This document shows, in pieces, positions 12,001 through 22,179 of a stretch of 64,000 nucleotides of DNA. The stretch spans positions 1,240,001 to 1,304,000 of the forward strand of contig OZ038472.1 in the NCBI GenBank assembly GCA_964036295.1. Direction: 5' to 3'. Numbering within the stretch: the first letter of the stretch is position 1; every line of letters starts with the position of its first letter. The position numbers and the translations under genes are program-made. This stretch comes from Plumapathes pennacea. Its lineage: Eukaryota; Cnidaria; Anthozoa; Antipatharia; Myriopathidae. The notes under the pieces were generated by a model, which saw only the letters and a list, made by a program, of their open reading frames with translations, did not search any database and was not told the DNA's origin.

Positions 12001-15000
12001 CAGAGTGGGCCCATAGTCCAATACCGGCGGAACAATTGGGGATATCACTTCTGGATGACGGGGCCGAACCAACTGTTTGTCAGACCTCAGGCAAAGGGAT
12101 TATTTGGATATTTTAAGCCCGCACAGGTTTACAACGGAAACCTGGCTGGAGCTTGGCATTACGTTGGGGCGACTTACGATTATGCTACTGGTACGTTTTG
12201 CTGAGAGAATACTATAAATGCTCTAATAACCCCCCCCCCTTCCCCCTTCCCCCCTCCCCCCCCCCCCCCCCGCCCCCCATCGACAAGGCAGTTTTTGAAA
12301 TAGGCCTCCCCTCTCCAATAAGCCTCCTTCCCCTTCTTCATGCCGGTGACTTTGAACACCAAAATTAGTAGAGAAACAAGACAAATGACACGCATTAGAT
12401 GCTTGGTGATATATTTTTGAACTTTACATTTTCATATAGTATTTTGTTGACCAAGAATATTGAGTACCTCTTGTTGGCATCTCGCATCTTTTTAAATAAC
12501 CCCCCTCCCTAATACCCCCCCCCCCCCCCCCCCCCCTCCTCCCCTCCTCTCTCCCAGCCCTCCTCCTTCCTTTTCAAGGTCAATTAGATAAGCCCCCTGG
12601 GGGCTTATTAGAGCATTTAAGGTTACATGCTGTTTTCAAGGACGGAAGGGGATAAGTTATAAAAATACTACTTTTTGGTTAATGAAGCGTTTTTAGGAAG
12701 AGAAAGTGTACGAGAAAGTGCAATAGTTTTCGTGGTGTAATTTAAAGGGTCCATATCTTTTTGTCTTTTTTTTCGGGGCCCTTCCCCCGTCCCGGATTAA
12801 TTCTGTGTTAATTATACAAGTAATAAATGAGCTTATAGGTTATAGTTAGTCGAGTATTTTTGCTCATAATAGGAAGATCTTCGCTGTGGGTTGACGGTGA
12901 GAGGGTTGTCAGTCAATACGTGGGAACGTACGAGCTTGACACGGACGCTGAAATCCGAATTGGAGCCCGACTTAATGATGGCCGCTACTTCAAGGGGAGG
13001 ATCTCATGCGTACAGATCTACGACAAGGCCTTGAATGAGATGGATATTGCCGCTGTAAAGTACAAATGTGTTGGTAAGTATGCTGTGACAGCACAATATA
13101 TTTTCAGCTTCATGGTTTTTTAGAAATCAAACGAACTTTCATATGTAAACTTTCATAATTATTAGTTAAACTTCCCTGCCAGAAAAGAACCTCGATAGTA
13201 AGCTTGATACTTGCAATTTCTCACATGTGTTTTCAGTTATATTAAATGTTACTTTCAACTTTAATACTTACTTCATTCATTTGTTGTTTGTCCCTTTAGG
13301 ACTTGATGCCCAATGCAACTCTGGTAAGGGAGATTTTTGAAATTAGATCTGACATCAATTTATGTAATCCTTGCATGGTTCCCCATCCTGGGCCAAAAAA
13401 TTGTAAAGCAAAATCAAAACCAATTTGCCTGTTGAAATACCTCAGTTAAAACGCTTTCCTTTCTTTAAATGGAACTCGATAAACTTTGCAAGATCTCACG
13501 CATTGAACAGAATGTTTTTCTAATTTTTGGATTTCTGAAGACGTTGGAACAGGGACTGTGAACGTTTGGTCAATTAAATACAAAACTAATCAGAATTTAG
13601 TTTCGTGATGCAAGCAAAATGCGTGATCGTGCACAATGGCCACGGTCTACACAACGTACTGTAAGGGTGTTTCTTTCTTGCTCGTGAAAGCAACTTTTGT
13701 TCCCTTTATTACCGATTGCATTTTACTTACAAGATATTAATTATTACTTTCTAAGTTCATGGTTTTCCTTATCCGGTCATTTGAGACCCCATGTACAATT
13801 CATCGTCGCTTCCTTCCTTTTCAGGTTTTTCAGCCGGTGGTCCTTACAAGACGTGCAAAGATGTCCAAGAGAATAATCCTAAAAGGTTTGCCAGTAACCG
13901 CGCATGTCAAAATTGTATCAACCATGAGTATAATACCAGACATCGTAACCCTGTATCTCCATTACTCTACGTTAACATTTTTCTGTGTCAGCATATAGTT
14001 CTCCTGCATGTATGATATATTCCTGAACCATTTTGTTTAAAAAACAATTAAGTTAATCCTGGATTAGGCCTAAACTTTGCTGTTTTCTATTTGAGTCTGA
14101 AAATAAGAAGCTCAAATATTACTTCCTTCATACGTTTTGAACAAGAACAAGTCTATTATTTGGTATTTCATCTAAAACTGTGCACTTTATTGGCCAAGAA
14201 ATTGAGAGAAAGATTTTGGTTCTGGGTTAGCTTAACCGAGCTTTGAACAACCGGGCCTTGGGGGAAAACTAAAGGAAAAAGTCGACGTTCTTTCTTTCTT
14301 ATCATCAGCGCAAAGTCCAACAAGGCATACAAACTCAAAGTGGACAACAAGATCACTCAAGTCTTCTGTCACATGACCACCATCAACGAGTGTGGGGCGG
14401 GGGCATGGACACTGGCCATGAAGATTGATGGCTCCAAGGTGAGGCACTTTGCTATATCCTATGGTCAGGGGACTCGCTTACAATCGCCCCTATATCGTTT
14501 TCGTCATCATCTACTGTGGACCAGGCCAGTAACATGAATCATGTTTCTGAAGCCGCTATAATTTATGTCAGAGGCATCACTGACTAAATTACTCTTTCAC
14601 AAAAACATTGGTCATGAAAATATTCTGTGTTGGATATTTTGCTTCCTTGTTGGTTTTCTGAATTTCACTGTATCCCCTCCTCAGAACAGACCGACTGACA
14701 TCATACTCCACAGAAAAGTAATGCGAATCATTAACTTCTGTCTCTTTATTCCAAATCAATCTATTTTTCAGAACACTTTCAACTACAATTCAAACTACTG
14801 GAAAGATAAAAATGCGTACAACGAAAACGGAGGTCTCACAGGGTTCGATAACCAAGAAACCAAACTGCCGACCTATTGGAGTACGCCGTTTACAAGGATC
14901 TGTCTTGGCATGAAAATAGGCAACGAAATGAAGTTCCTTCCAATCGACGTACAAGCCTCGTCTCTTCACTCCCTTATCGCAGATGGTAAACACCGCTCAA

Positions 15001-18000
15001 CTTACTTGGGCCGCGACGCGTGGAAATCTCTGGCTTCGGGATCCTCGCTTCAACCTCGATGCAACAGGGAAGGTTTCAATGCAGCCGGTCCTAATGGTGG
15101 CTCTTCCAAAGCCAGGATTGGAATTATAGGGAACAACGAGAACGACTGTAGAACGACCGATTCTCGTATTGGGTTCGGAACTGGAGGATATCCCGATGAC
15201 ACCAACACGTGTGGATACATAGCAAGGCATGGAGGCGATAATGGTGACAAAGCTGCCAAGGCCATGGGATATATCTTCGTTGGCTGTAAGACATAACACT
15301 GAGTACTTGACATAATTATTTATTTTTTACATAATTTATATACCATCCAATATTGATTATGGGTAGTGAAAGCGTGTATTTAAAATCAATTTGTATTGTT
15401 CTTAACAAGGTGAATCGTATAATAGCTGGTATAAATGGCACATAAAGTCATGATAATAATTGATGACTTTGGTTTGTGATTTTATTTTCATTTTTCTGCA
15501 GCACCAAAAGTCTACAAAACGTGCCAGGAGGTCCGACAAGCTGAGCCACAAATGTTAGTATTCACTCATTATTACACCTGTCGCTCTACCCTGTGATTAT
15601 CAACACTTATTCCCTCTACAAGGTGATGGGAGATCAAGGATTGTAGAAGAACGAAAACATATTGGCTATTAGTGATTTCCAGGGCAAAAAATACATTGCC
15701 ATCTCTTGTCCTCCAGCAACTTTTCCCATACAAATATGATTTATACATACTCTGTTGTGCCATTTCCATATATGGCACTCAGAAAGCAAGTGAAGTGATG
15801 AATTGATCATGTGACCTTTATCTGCAAATGGCATGTTAGTGGTCTACATGGCTTTTGTACAATATACCGTAAATTGTGTGACACTCGCCTTTTCTCAACA
15901 GGGCGAATTCCAACAGACCTTATCTGCTTGAAACGTCGTCAGGAATTGTCCCCGTGTACTGTCACATGACAAATCTAAATGGCTGTGGGTCTGGAGGCTG
16001 GACACTGGTCATGAAAATTGATGGCGCAAAGGTAGACATATTTGTACACAAAGCTATTGACAATCAACACATTTCCTTCACTGTGATTTGTGTATTCTAA
16101 ATCAATTTCTTTTTCAGAACACTTTCAACTACAATTCAAACTACTGGGGAGATAAGAAAACGTACAACGAAAACGGAGGTCAAACAGGATTTGATAACCA
16201 AGAAACGAAACTGTCGACCTACTGGAGTACGCCATTCACCATGATGTGCGTCGGAATGAAAGTAGGAAATGAGATGAAGTTCCTTCCAATCTTCAAACCA
16301 GCCTCGTCTCTTCACTCCCTTATCGCAGATGGTAAATACCGCTCAACTTCCTTGGGCCGCAACGCGTGGAAATCTCTGGTTTCGGGATCTTCGCTTCAAC
16401 CTCGATGCAACATGGAAGGTTTCAATGCAGCCGGTCCTAATGGCGGCCATTCCCAAGCCAGGATTGGAATTATAGGGAACAACGAGAACGACTGTAGAAC
16501 GACCGATTCTCGTATTGGGTTCGGAACTGGAGGATATCCCGATGACACCAACACGTGTGGATACATAGCAAGGCATGGAGGCGATAATGGTGACAAAGCT
16601 GCCAAGGCCATGGGATATATCTTCGTTGGCTGTAAGACATAACACTGAGTACTTGACACAATTATTTATTTTTTACATAATTTATATTAACATCCAATAT
16701 TGATTATGGGTAGTGAAAGCGTGTATTTAAAATCAATTTGTATTGTTCTTAACAAGTTGAATCGTATAATAGCTGGTATAAATGGCACATACAGTCATGA
16801 TAATAATTGATGACTTTGGTTTGTGATTTTATTTTCATTTTTCTGCAGCACCAAAAGTCTACAAAACGTGCCAGGAGGTCCGACAAGCTGAGCCACAAAT
16901 GTTAGTATTCACTCATTATTACACCTGTCGCTCTACCCTGTGATTATCAACACTTATTCCCTCTACAAGTTGCTCGGAGATCAAGGATTGTAGAAGAACG
17001 AAAACATATTGGCTATTAGTGATTTCCAGGGCAAAAAATACATTGCCATCTCTTGTCCTCCAGCAACTTTTCCCATACAAATATGTCTAATTTGATCTAA
17101 AAATGATGTGCTTCGGAATTTTTAATTTATACATACTCTGTTGTGCCATTTCCATATATGACACTCAGAAAGCAAGTGAAGTGATGAATTGATCATGTGA
17201 CCTTTATCTGCAAATGGCATGTTAGTGGTCTACATGGCTTTTGCACAATATTCCGTAAATTGTGTGACACCCGCCTTTTCTCAACAGGGCGAATTCCAAC
17301 AGACCTTATCTGCTTGAAACGTCGTCAGGAATTGTCCCCGTGTACTGTCACATGACAACTCTAAACGGCTGTGGGTCTGGAGGCTGGACACTGGTCATGA
17401 AAATTGATGGCGCAAAGGTAGACATATTTGTACACAGAGCTATTGACAATCAACACATTTCCTTCACTGTGATTTGTGTATTCTAAATCAATTTCTTTTT
17501 CAGAACACTTTCAACTACAATTCAAACTACTGGGGAGATAAGAAAACGTACAACGAAAACGGAGGTCAAACAGGATTTGATAATAAAGAAACGAAACTGT
17601 CGACCTACTGGAGTACGCCATTCACCATGATGTGCGTCGGAATGAAAGTAGGAAATCAAATTAAGTTCCTTCCAATCTTCAAACCAGCCTCGTCTCTTCA
17701 CTCCCTTATCGCAGATGGTAAATACCGCTCAACTTCCTTGGGCCGCGACGCGTGGAAATCTCTGGCTTCGGGATCCTCGCTTCAACCTCGATGCAACATG
17801 GAAGGTTTCAATGCAGCCGGTCCTAATGGCGGCCATTCCCAAGCCAGGATTGGAATTATAGGGAACAACGAGAACGACTGTAGAACGACCGATTCTCGTA
17901 TTGGGTTCGGAACCGGAGGATATCCCGATGACACCAACACGTGTGGATATATAGCAAGGCATGGAGGCGATAATGGTGACAAAGCTGCCAAGGCCATGGG

Positions 18001-19472
18001 ATATATCTTCGTTGGCTGTAAGACACAACACTGAGTACTTGACATAATTATTTATTTTTTACATAATTTATATACCATCCAATATTGATTATAAGTAGTG
18101 AAAGCGTGTATTTAAAATCAATTTGTATTGTTAACAAGGTGAATCGTATGATAGCTGGTATAAATGGCACATAAAGTCATGATAATAATATTGATGACGT
18201 TGGTTTGTGATTTTATTTTCATTTTTCTGCAGCACCAAAAGTCTACAAAACATGCCAGGAGGTCCGAGAAGCTGAGCCACAAATGTTAGTATTCACTCAT
18301 TATTACACCTGTCGCTCTACCCTGTGATTATCAACACTTATTCCCTCTACAAGGTGATGGGAGATCAAGGATTGTAGAAGAACGAAAACATACTGGCTAT
18401 TAGTGATTTCCAGGGCAATAACTACATTGCCATCTCTTGCCCTCCAGCAACTTTTCCCATACAAATATGTCATGAAGCGATGAATTGATCATGTGACCCG
18501 TTTATCTGCTAAAGGCATGTTAGTGGTCTACATGGCTTTTGTACAATATACCGTAAACTGTGTGACACCCGTTTTTTCTCAACAGGGCCAATTCCAACAG
18601 AGATTATCTGCTTGAAACGTCGTCGGGAATTGTCCCCGTGTACTGTCACATGACAACTCTAAACGGCTGTGGGTCTGGAGGCTGGACACTGGTCATGAAA
18701 ATTAATGGGAAAAAGGTAGACATTTCTCCCTGATAAAATCTGTAAGACCAATAGAATATATGTGTGTAACGTTTTCTTTCTGAAACAACAAGAACAACTA
18801 ACATGTGTTTCGCTTCTTAAATATAATTGGGGACACTGTAAAATAATTTGTAATTGTCAAAAGTAATTGGAGACTTAACTATTAGATCGTAATGTATAAA
18901 ACAATACAATATATATTCGACCTAAATTCTAACTAAACAATTTTTTTCTTCCTCAGAACACCTTCAACTACGACTCCAGTTACTGGAAGAACAAGGATGC
19001 GTTTAACATGAACGCTGGGATATCAGGACTGGATGATCAAGAGACTAAACTCCCCACCTACTGGAGCACGCCATTTTCCAAGATCTGTCTCGGAATGAAA
19101 GTAGGCGGCCAGACCAGGTTCATTTTACTCAACCAAAAAGCATCATCACTCTACTCGCTGATTGCTGACGGAAAGTACCGACCCACATCTTTGGACCGCA
19201 AGACATGGAAGTCCTTGGTCCCTAATTCCTCTCTTCAGCGGAATTGCGAAAGACAGGGGTTCAACGCATTTGCTGATAACAACGGCTCGAGCAAGGCAAG
19301 GATTGGAATTACAAACAACAACGAGAACAACTGTATTACAAATGATTCCCGCTTGGGATTTGGTACAGGAGGATATCCCGATAACAACCAAGCGTGTGGC
19401 AATGTAGCGAAGCACGGAGGAGATATTGGTGACAGGAACATCCCAGGCATGGGATACATCTTCGTGATGTAA
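4282..19472 (+). CDS. Large secreted modular protein: 4x F5/8C, D8C, LamG-like, 4x fibrinogen-like
   Basis: Model from splice sites and phase: 4282-4387, 5958-6005, 6740-7059, 7427-7565, 7818-8137, 8506-8650, 9078-9397, 9736-9874, 10063-10385, 10602-10740, 11046-11408, 11756-12190, 12873-13073, 13300-13323, 13825-13885, 14309-14438, 14772-15285, 15502-15553, 15902-16031, 16118-16631, 16849-16900, 17288-17417, 17504-18017, 18233-18284, 18586-18715, 18957-19472. The sum is 5817 nt, or 1938 residues. Exon 1 is a signal peptide (MKVFLLCSVFVFLLLG, cleavage near VQS); exon 2 is a short acidic linker. F5/8C domains bind glycans or lipids in other proteins, D8C is the Cys-rich module of uromodulin/GP2, LamG-like folds are adhesive, and fibrinogen-like domains often bind carbohydrate. 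An extracellular matrix, mucus or skeletal-matrix role is inference. If the third last exon of cassette 1 is not spliced, translation stops at 15296 (1245 residues). AATAAA lies at 19802-19807. A predictor might split this into two genes. Confidence 0.75.
4769..5270. repeat. Repeat-derived block in intron 1 of the modular gene
   Basis: Starts CCCGGGGGAGGGGGTACGCC and ends near CAAAATTTTGGGGAGGGC. It contains short tandem units (GGTCTGAAATAGG / GGTCGAAAATTGCA, 5090-5210). Similar C/G-rich block ends occur at 43.5-44.1 kb. Confidence 0.4.
5300..5390 (+). repeat. Degenerate interstitial telomere-like (TTAGGG)n tract
   Basis: Multiple TTAGGG, TTAGGTT and TTAGGA variants (for example GGGTTAGGGTTAGG at 5341) over about 90 bp. 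TTAGGG is the cnidarian telomere repeat. Confidence 0.6.
6740..10740 (+). CDS. Four tandem F5/8 type C (discoidin) domains, two exons each
   Basis: Exon pairs 6740-7059/7427-7565, 7818-8137/8506-8650, 9078-9397/9736-9874 and 10063-10385/10602-10740 each encode one discoidin domain of about 153 residues. Recurrent motifs are the opening ECSxPLGMEN, SSITASSEYNAAHG, NQWLQVDLG, the QTQGRQDANQWV strand, YTVSYSLDNKNF, then in the second exon FxGNTDRDxIV, a basic RYIxIH segment and a closing GHISMRxExLGC. First and last Cys are present in each repeat for the usual disulphide. The split is at the same codon in all four (phase 0 after GKEV), and outer boundaries are phase 1. The first exon is 320 nt in repeats 1-3 and 323 nt in repeat 4 (one extra residue). 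Repeats are highly alike at DNA level, implying recent duplication or homogenisation. Confidence 0.88.
8653..8830 (+). repeat. (TTATTC)n and (TTA)n microsatellite
   Basis: Long TTATTC hexamer run grading into ATT trinucleotides just after the donor at 8651 of F5/8C repeat 2. It creates meaningless low-complexity open frames on both strands. Confidence 0.9.
11046..11408 (+). CDS. D8C (uromodulin/GP2-like) domain exon
   Basis: A single 363-nt exon, phase 1 at both ends. It encodes a Cys-rich module with ECSSY, GWYRFVGAGG, CGTHATGWLDGKHP, EVCYRWSDNVC, TNCGSFFVYKL and a closing CSCARYC. This is the family of the four modules in the gene at 24880-31246, where the equivalent block is GWYRFQGAAGD ... 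CGTHAPGW ... KVCYHW ... VRNCG. In vertebrates the D8C domain occurs in uromodulin, GP2 and OIT3. Here it is the bridge between the discoidin repeats and the LamG domain. Confidence 0.8.
11756..13073 (+). CDS. LamG-like jelly-roll domain, two exons
   Basis: Exons 11756-12190 and 12873-13073 encode a concanavalin-A/LamG-like fold: AGLYPLNEASEF start, the FIEIPQSASLNTQYSIT strand, LAWIFHEGQSGPIVQY, WHYVGATYDYATG, then SLWVDGERVVSQ, IRIGARLNDGRYFKGRI and VQIYDKALNEMDI. These are typical pentraxin/LamG_3 signatures. Both boundaries and the internal junction are phase 1. The intron between the halves contains a TIR-bounded element and two long poly(C) tracts (12229-12272, 12516-12536). Confidence 0.82.
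12217..12621. mobile_element. TIR element in LamG intron of the modular gene
   Basis: AAATGCTCTAATAACCCCCC on the left and GGGGGCTTATTAGAGCATTT on the right are inverted repeats about 20 nt long. The interior contains poly(C) tracts and CAAGACAAATGACA ... GTGATATAT ... GAACTTTACATTT, which recurs at 54340-54400. Confidence 0.6.
13300..13323 (+). CDS. 24-nt microexon linking LamG to fibrinogen-like cassettes
   Basis: TCCCTTTAG precedes and GTAAGG follows; the exon is phase 1-1 and encodes about eight residues (GLDAQCNS). Keeping or skipping it preserves the frame, so it could be optional. It contributes one Cys, which could pair across the linker. I include it because both sites are strong and the phase fits both neighbours. 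Confidence 0.6.
13825..15296 (+). CDS. Fibrinogen-like cassette 1 (three exons)
   Basis: Exons 13825-13885, 14309-14438 and 14772-15296 encode YKTCKDVQ, then VFCHMTTINECGAGAWTLA with MKIDGSK (a fibrinogen-C-like start), then NTFNYNSNYW, TGFDNQETKLPTYWSTPF, CLGMKIGNEMKFL, the SSLHSLIADGKHRS block, ARIGIIGNNENDCRTTDSR, GFGTGGYPDDTNTCG and GYIFVG. The third exon can end in two ways: splice at T|GTAAGA (15285/15286, phase 1), or read through AAG ACA to TAA at 15294-15296. The phase-1 start of the next cassette fits the splice option. Confidence 0.8.
15502..16642 (+). CDS. Fibrinogen-like cassette 2 (three exons)
   Basis: Exons 15502-15553, 15902-16031 and 16118-16631 (or 16642 with read-through to TAA). 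The first begins after TTTCTGCAG with PKVYKTCQEVRQAEPQM, the second gives VYCHMTNLNGCGSGGWTLVM, the third repeats the body of cassette 1. Exon lengths 52/130/514 are identical to those of cassette 3, and introns are nearly identical too. The first exon starts in phase 1, so it can join either the donor of cassette 1 or the microexon. Confidence 0.78.
16849..18034 (+). CDS. Fibrinogen-like cassette 3 (three exons)
   Basis: Exons 16849-16900, 17288-17417 and 17504-18017 (or 18034). Nearly identical to cassette 2 in exons, introns and 3' flank. Here the in-frame TAA that follows the donor in cassettes 1 and 2 is replaced by CAA, and read-through instead stops at TGA 18032-18034, so the T|GTAAGA donor is conserved while the exact stop is not. 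Confidence 0.78.
18233..19472 (+). CDS. Fibrinogen-like cassette 4 with true terminus
   Basis: Exons 18233-18284, 18586-18715 and 18957-19472. The body is more diverged (NTFNYDSSYWKNKDAFN, GISGLDDQETKLPTYWS, CLGMKVGGQTRF) and it ends GMGYIFVM then TAA with no donor-like sequence, as in the upstream paralog at 1-201. This supports a model in which cassettes 1-3 splice onward and cassette 4 terminates the protein. The downstream flank contains AATAAA at 19802-19807. Confidence 0.8.
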
Positions 19473-19801
19473 AAACATGTCCATTTGTCAAATATTGTCA
19501 AATCGAGAGCCTGACAACAAGACCTACTTGACTTTTGGTTATTCGTTTTTATTCATTCATATATTTCTAATTCCAGTGTCTATATAAAACGTCACTGATT
19601 TAGTTGGCAGTTTTTAAATTTCATTAATTAGATCAGTTTAGATTGCATGATTGTTACTTGACTTTTGGTTATCCGTTTCTATTCATTGGTTCATTCATTC
19701 CTCATTCCAGTGTCTATATAAAAGGTCACTGATTTGGTAGGCAGTTTTTTGATTTCATTCATTTGTTATTTTAGGTAGATTGCATGATTGTTACTAAAGT
19801 A

Positions 19802-19807
19802 AATAAA
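19802..19807 (+). terminator. Polyadenylation signal of the modular gene
   Basis: AATAAA in a context (GTAAATAAAAAC) shared with the signal at 1056-1061 of the upstream paralog. Confidence 0.55.
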
Positions 19808-20347
19808 AACAGTTTGCGGTGTGCGGTGTGGTCTATTCTCTTTACTCTTCCTCTTCAAACCGCAAATATTTGAATTAGGCGTTCAAGATTTCCACTTTTG
19901 ATGCAATTGTTTGGCTAATGCAATGACAATATTATGCCTTTGTTGAAAAATAATCGGACCAATAAGCTGGATCAAGTTAATTTGTGGCCCCCAAATACCA
20001 CTACCCCTCCTACGCCAACCACTCCTAATGTTGAGAAGAACCAACTCTGACCTCAGCTAAACGTGCATGATAGCAAAAAAAGGTTTAGGAACAGTTTAGA
20101 GTGGTTTTATATTTCATCAGCTGCACACATTATAGGAGCCTACTTGGCCAAGACAAAAGTTGGAGCTGTCAACTAATCCTGAAATATTTGTTCTTATTGC
20201 CAGTGAATGCTCAACTAGGATTAGCTGAGTGTTGTGTATTTATCGCCACTGAGCCACAGTTGGCCGGTATAATATTTTTTTTAACGACGTGAATGCTGGC
20301 TAAGAGGTCACAAATAAGGAATTTGGTTAATCTTTGGTTAGCTTAAT

Positions 20348-20565
20348 CCTTTCACTCCTAAGAGCCCTTTCGCTCCTAAGAGTGATCAAGTTCAATTTTC
20401 TCATTCAATTTTGGCAGCACAAATATATCATACAGTAAGGAAAACTTGGCTTTTGATACCTTGCTCAGATAATAGCTGATTAAACTATCAATTCTCACTC
20501 TTCACTTATATTTGTTTCTTTTAAAAGGTTGAGAGAATCTGCATTTTGAACTTGGGAGTGAAAGG
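20348..20565. mobile_element. MITE-like element, near-complete copy
   Basis: Begins CCTTTCACTCCTAAG and ends CTTGGGAGTGAAAGG, imperfect terminal inverted repeats about 15 nt long bounding about 218 bp. Internal hallmarks are TGATCAA, TTTCTCA, GCTGATTAAACTATCAATT and GAGAGAATCTGCATTTTGA. Other copies or fragments: 329-363 and 629-735 (minus), 21240-21412, 26088-26250, 39672-39840, 41668-41800 (minus), 45580-45688, 57548-57717. No coding capacity, so non-autonomous. Confidence 0.65.
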
Positions 20566-22179
20566 CGAATGAAGTGCAAAAGACGGAACTAACATATCAA
20601 TATATTTAGAACACAATAACTGATTGCGCAAGGAGCATAGCTTGCTTGTTCCGTAATAATTCTATGGTGGTTAGTAAAAGTTATTGTAAAATGTCTGGTG
20701 TATCTAGGAAAAGCTGCAAGAATACGCTTAGTTTCCAGTGATGAAAAGTAGTTTACATGCTGCACGGTTACTGTGATTCTGATTTGATCACCTCATGGGT
20801 GTGACAGCGCGATCACTATATCAAAAACACAAAGTGACAAAGGAATTTAGAAAAACTAATTATACTCATTTTTTTACGGTTGAGATATATAAAGAAACTT
20901 TCAATTACACATCTAGCGGCACGTTTGACATGATGGGCCAACACGCTAGATCTTTGCTGACCAGAAAACAAAGATTGGCACAACCTACCAGAAGGGCTTC
21001 AAGATTTGTGGCTTGAATTTAAATGCTGACGGCTTGCTAGAATTTTTCAACTTCGAACAAAACCAAATATTTGCATATTATTTAAAGGCCCAATCTCTTT
21101 GTTTTCAGTAACAACAGAGCAATGGTTCACACTGCATGGCATCCACCATACATGAAAACTAGACTGGCATTGCCAGTGAGCTCGCGGTGTGAGTTGCGTC
21201 GAGACCAGAATATACTAAAATGGAAAGTAGGGACAAGAGTGGAACTCCCAAGAGGGACTTCCAATTTCTCACCAGAAAAATATCACACAGTTATAGAGAA
21301 CTTGGCTGTTGACACCTTGCTCAAATGAAACCTGATTAAACTATAAATTATCATTACAACAATCATACACTTGCTTCTCAAAGGTTGAGCGACCCTGCAT
21401 TTTGAGAATGCATGACATATCTTTTTATGCACAATTGATTTTTGACAGTTTGACTTCGACTCTTATTTCTAACGAGAGGCCACGATTAATCCAGTCTTCG
21501 CTTCAATACTTTTGTGTTTTCTTTTATTAACTAAATACGTTTCTTCTATCAGGCTTTTGAGTTTTCGTGTTCTGTAACAAGCGAGGAATGTAACACGACA
21601 CTTGTTTACGTCAATATTATTGCGGTTTTGTTCACAGTGTGTTCAGTCATTTGTGAACTGCAAACTCAATGCTCAGGACTATTTCGGTGTATTTTTCATA
21701 TCTGGTATACAATGGCCATTGCGAAAGAAAGGCTACATGATCGAATGAAAGAAACATTTCAACAGGCAAAGTACGATAAGCAGAAGAATTTTATGAGGCA
21801 ACAGATGTCATGTACAAAGTAAAGCATAAATCGCCATTGTTTTGCAGCTAAAGCTCATCGTAGCTTTGGTTTCCGTTTTCGGCCTGTTATCTTCCCAGAA
21901 GTATTTCGTGCCGCCACAGAAAGTTTCGTCGGGACTAAATATTTAGCGGCGACAGAGAAATTTGCAATCCCCGAGCGGTATCTATCAACATTTGTTTACG
22001 GCTATTCTCAAAGCTTCCGCGGTGAACTTAAGAACGCAAGCCAAAATTGTTCCCTAAAATCCAGTTTATCCGTCCATGTTCCACAGAGCCCAATGGTGTT
22101 AAGTTTGGATGGGATGCAGTTAACTTTTACACACAAGTAACGAGCAATTCACTGGCCACATCTGAAGTTACATACATAC

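Noticed and set aside
14997..18045. Minus-strand open frames of 87-100 codons repeated in cassettes 1, 2 and 3
   Set aside because: They lie antisense to the fibrinogen-like exons and recur only because the sense exons are nearly identical; no splice or start context.
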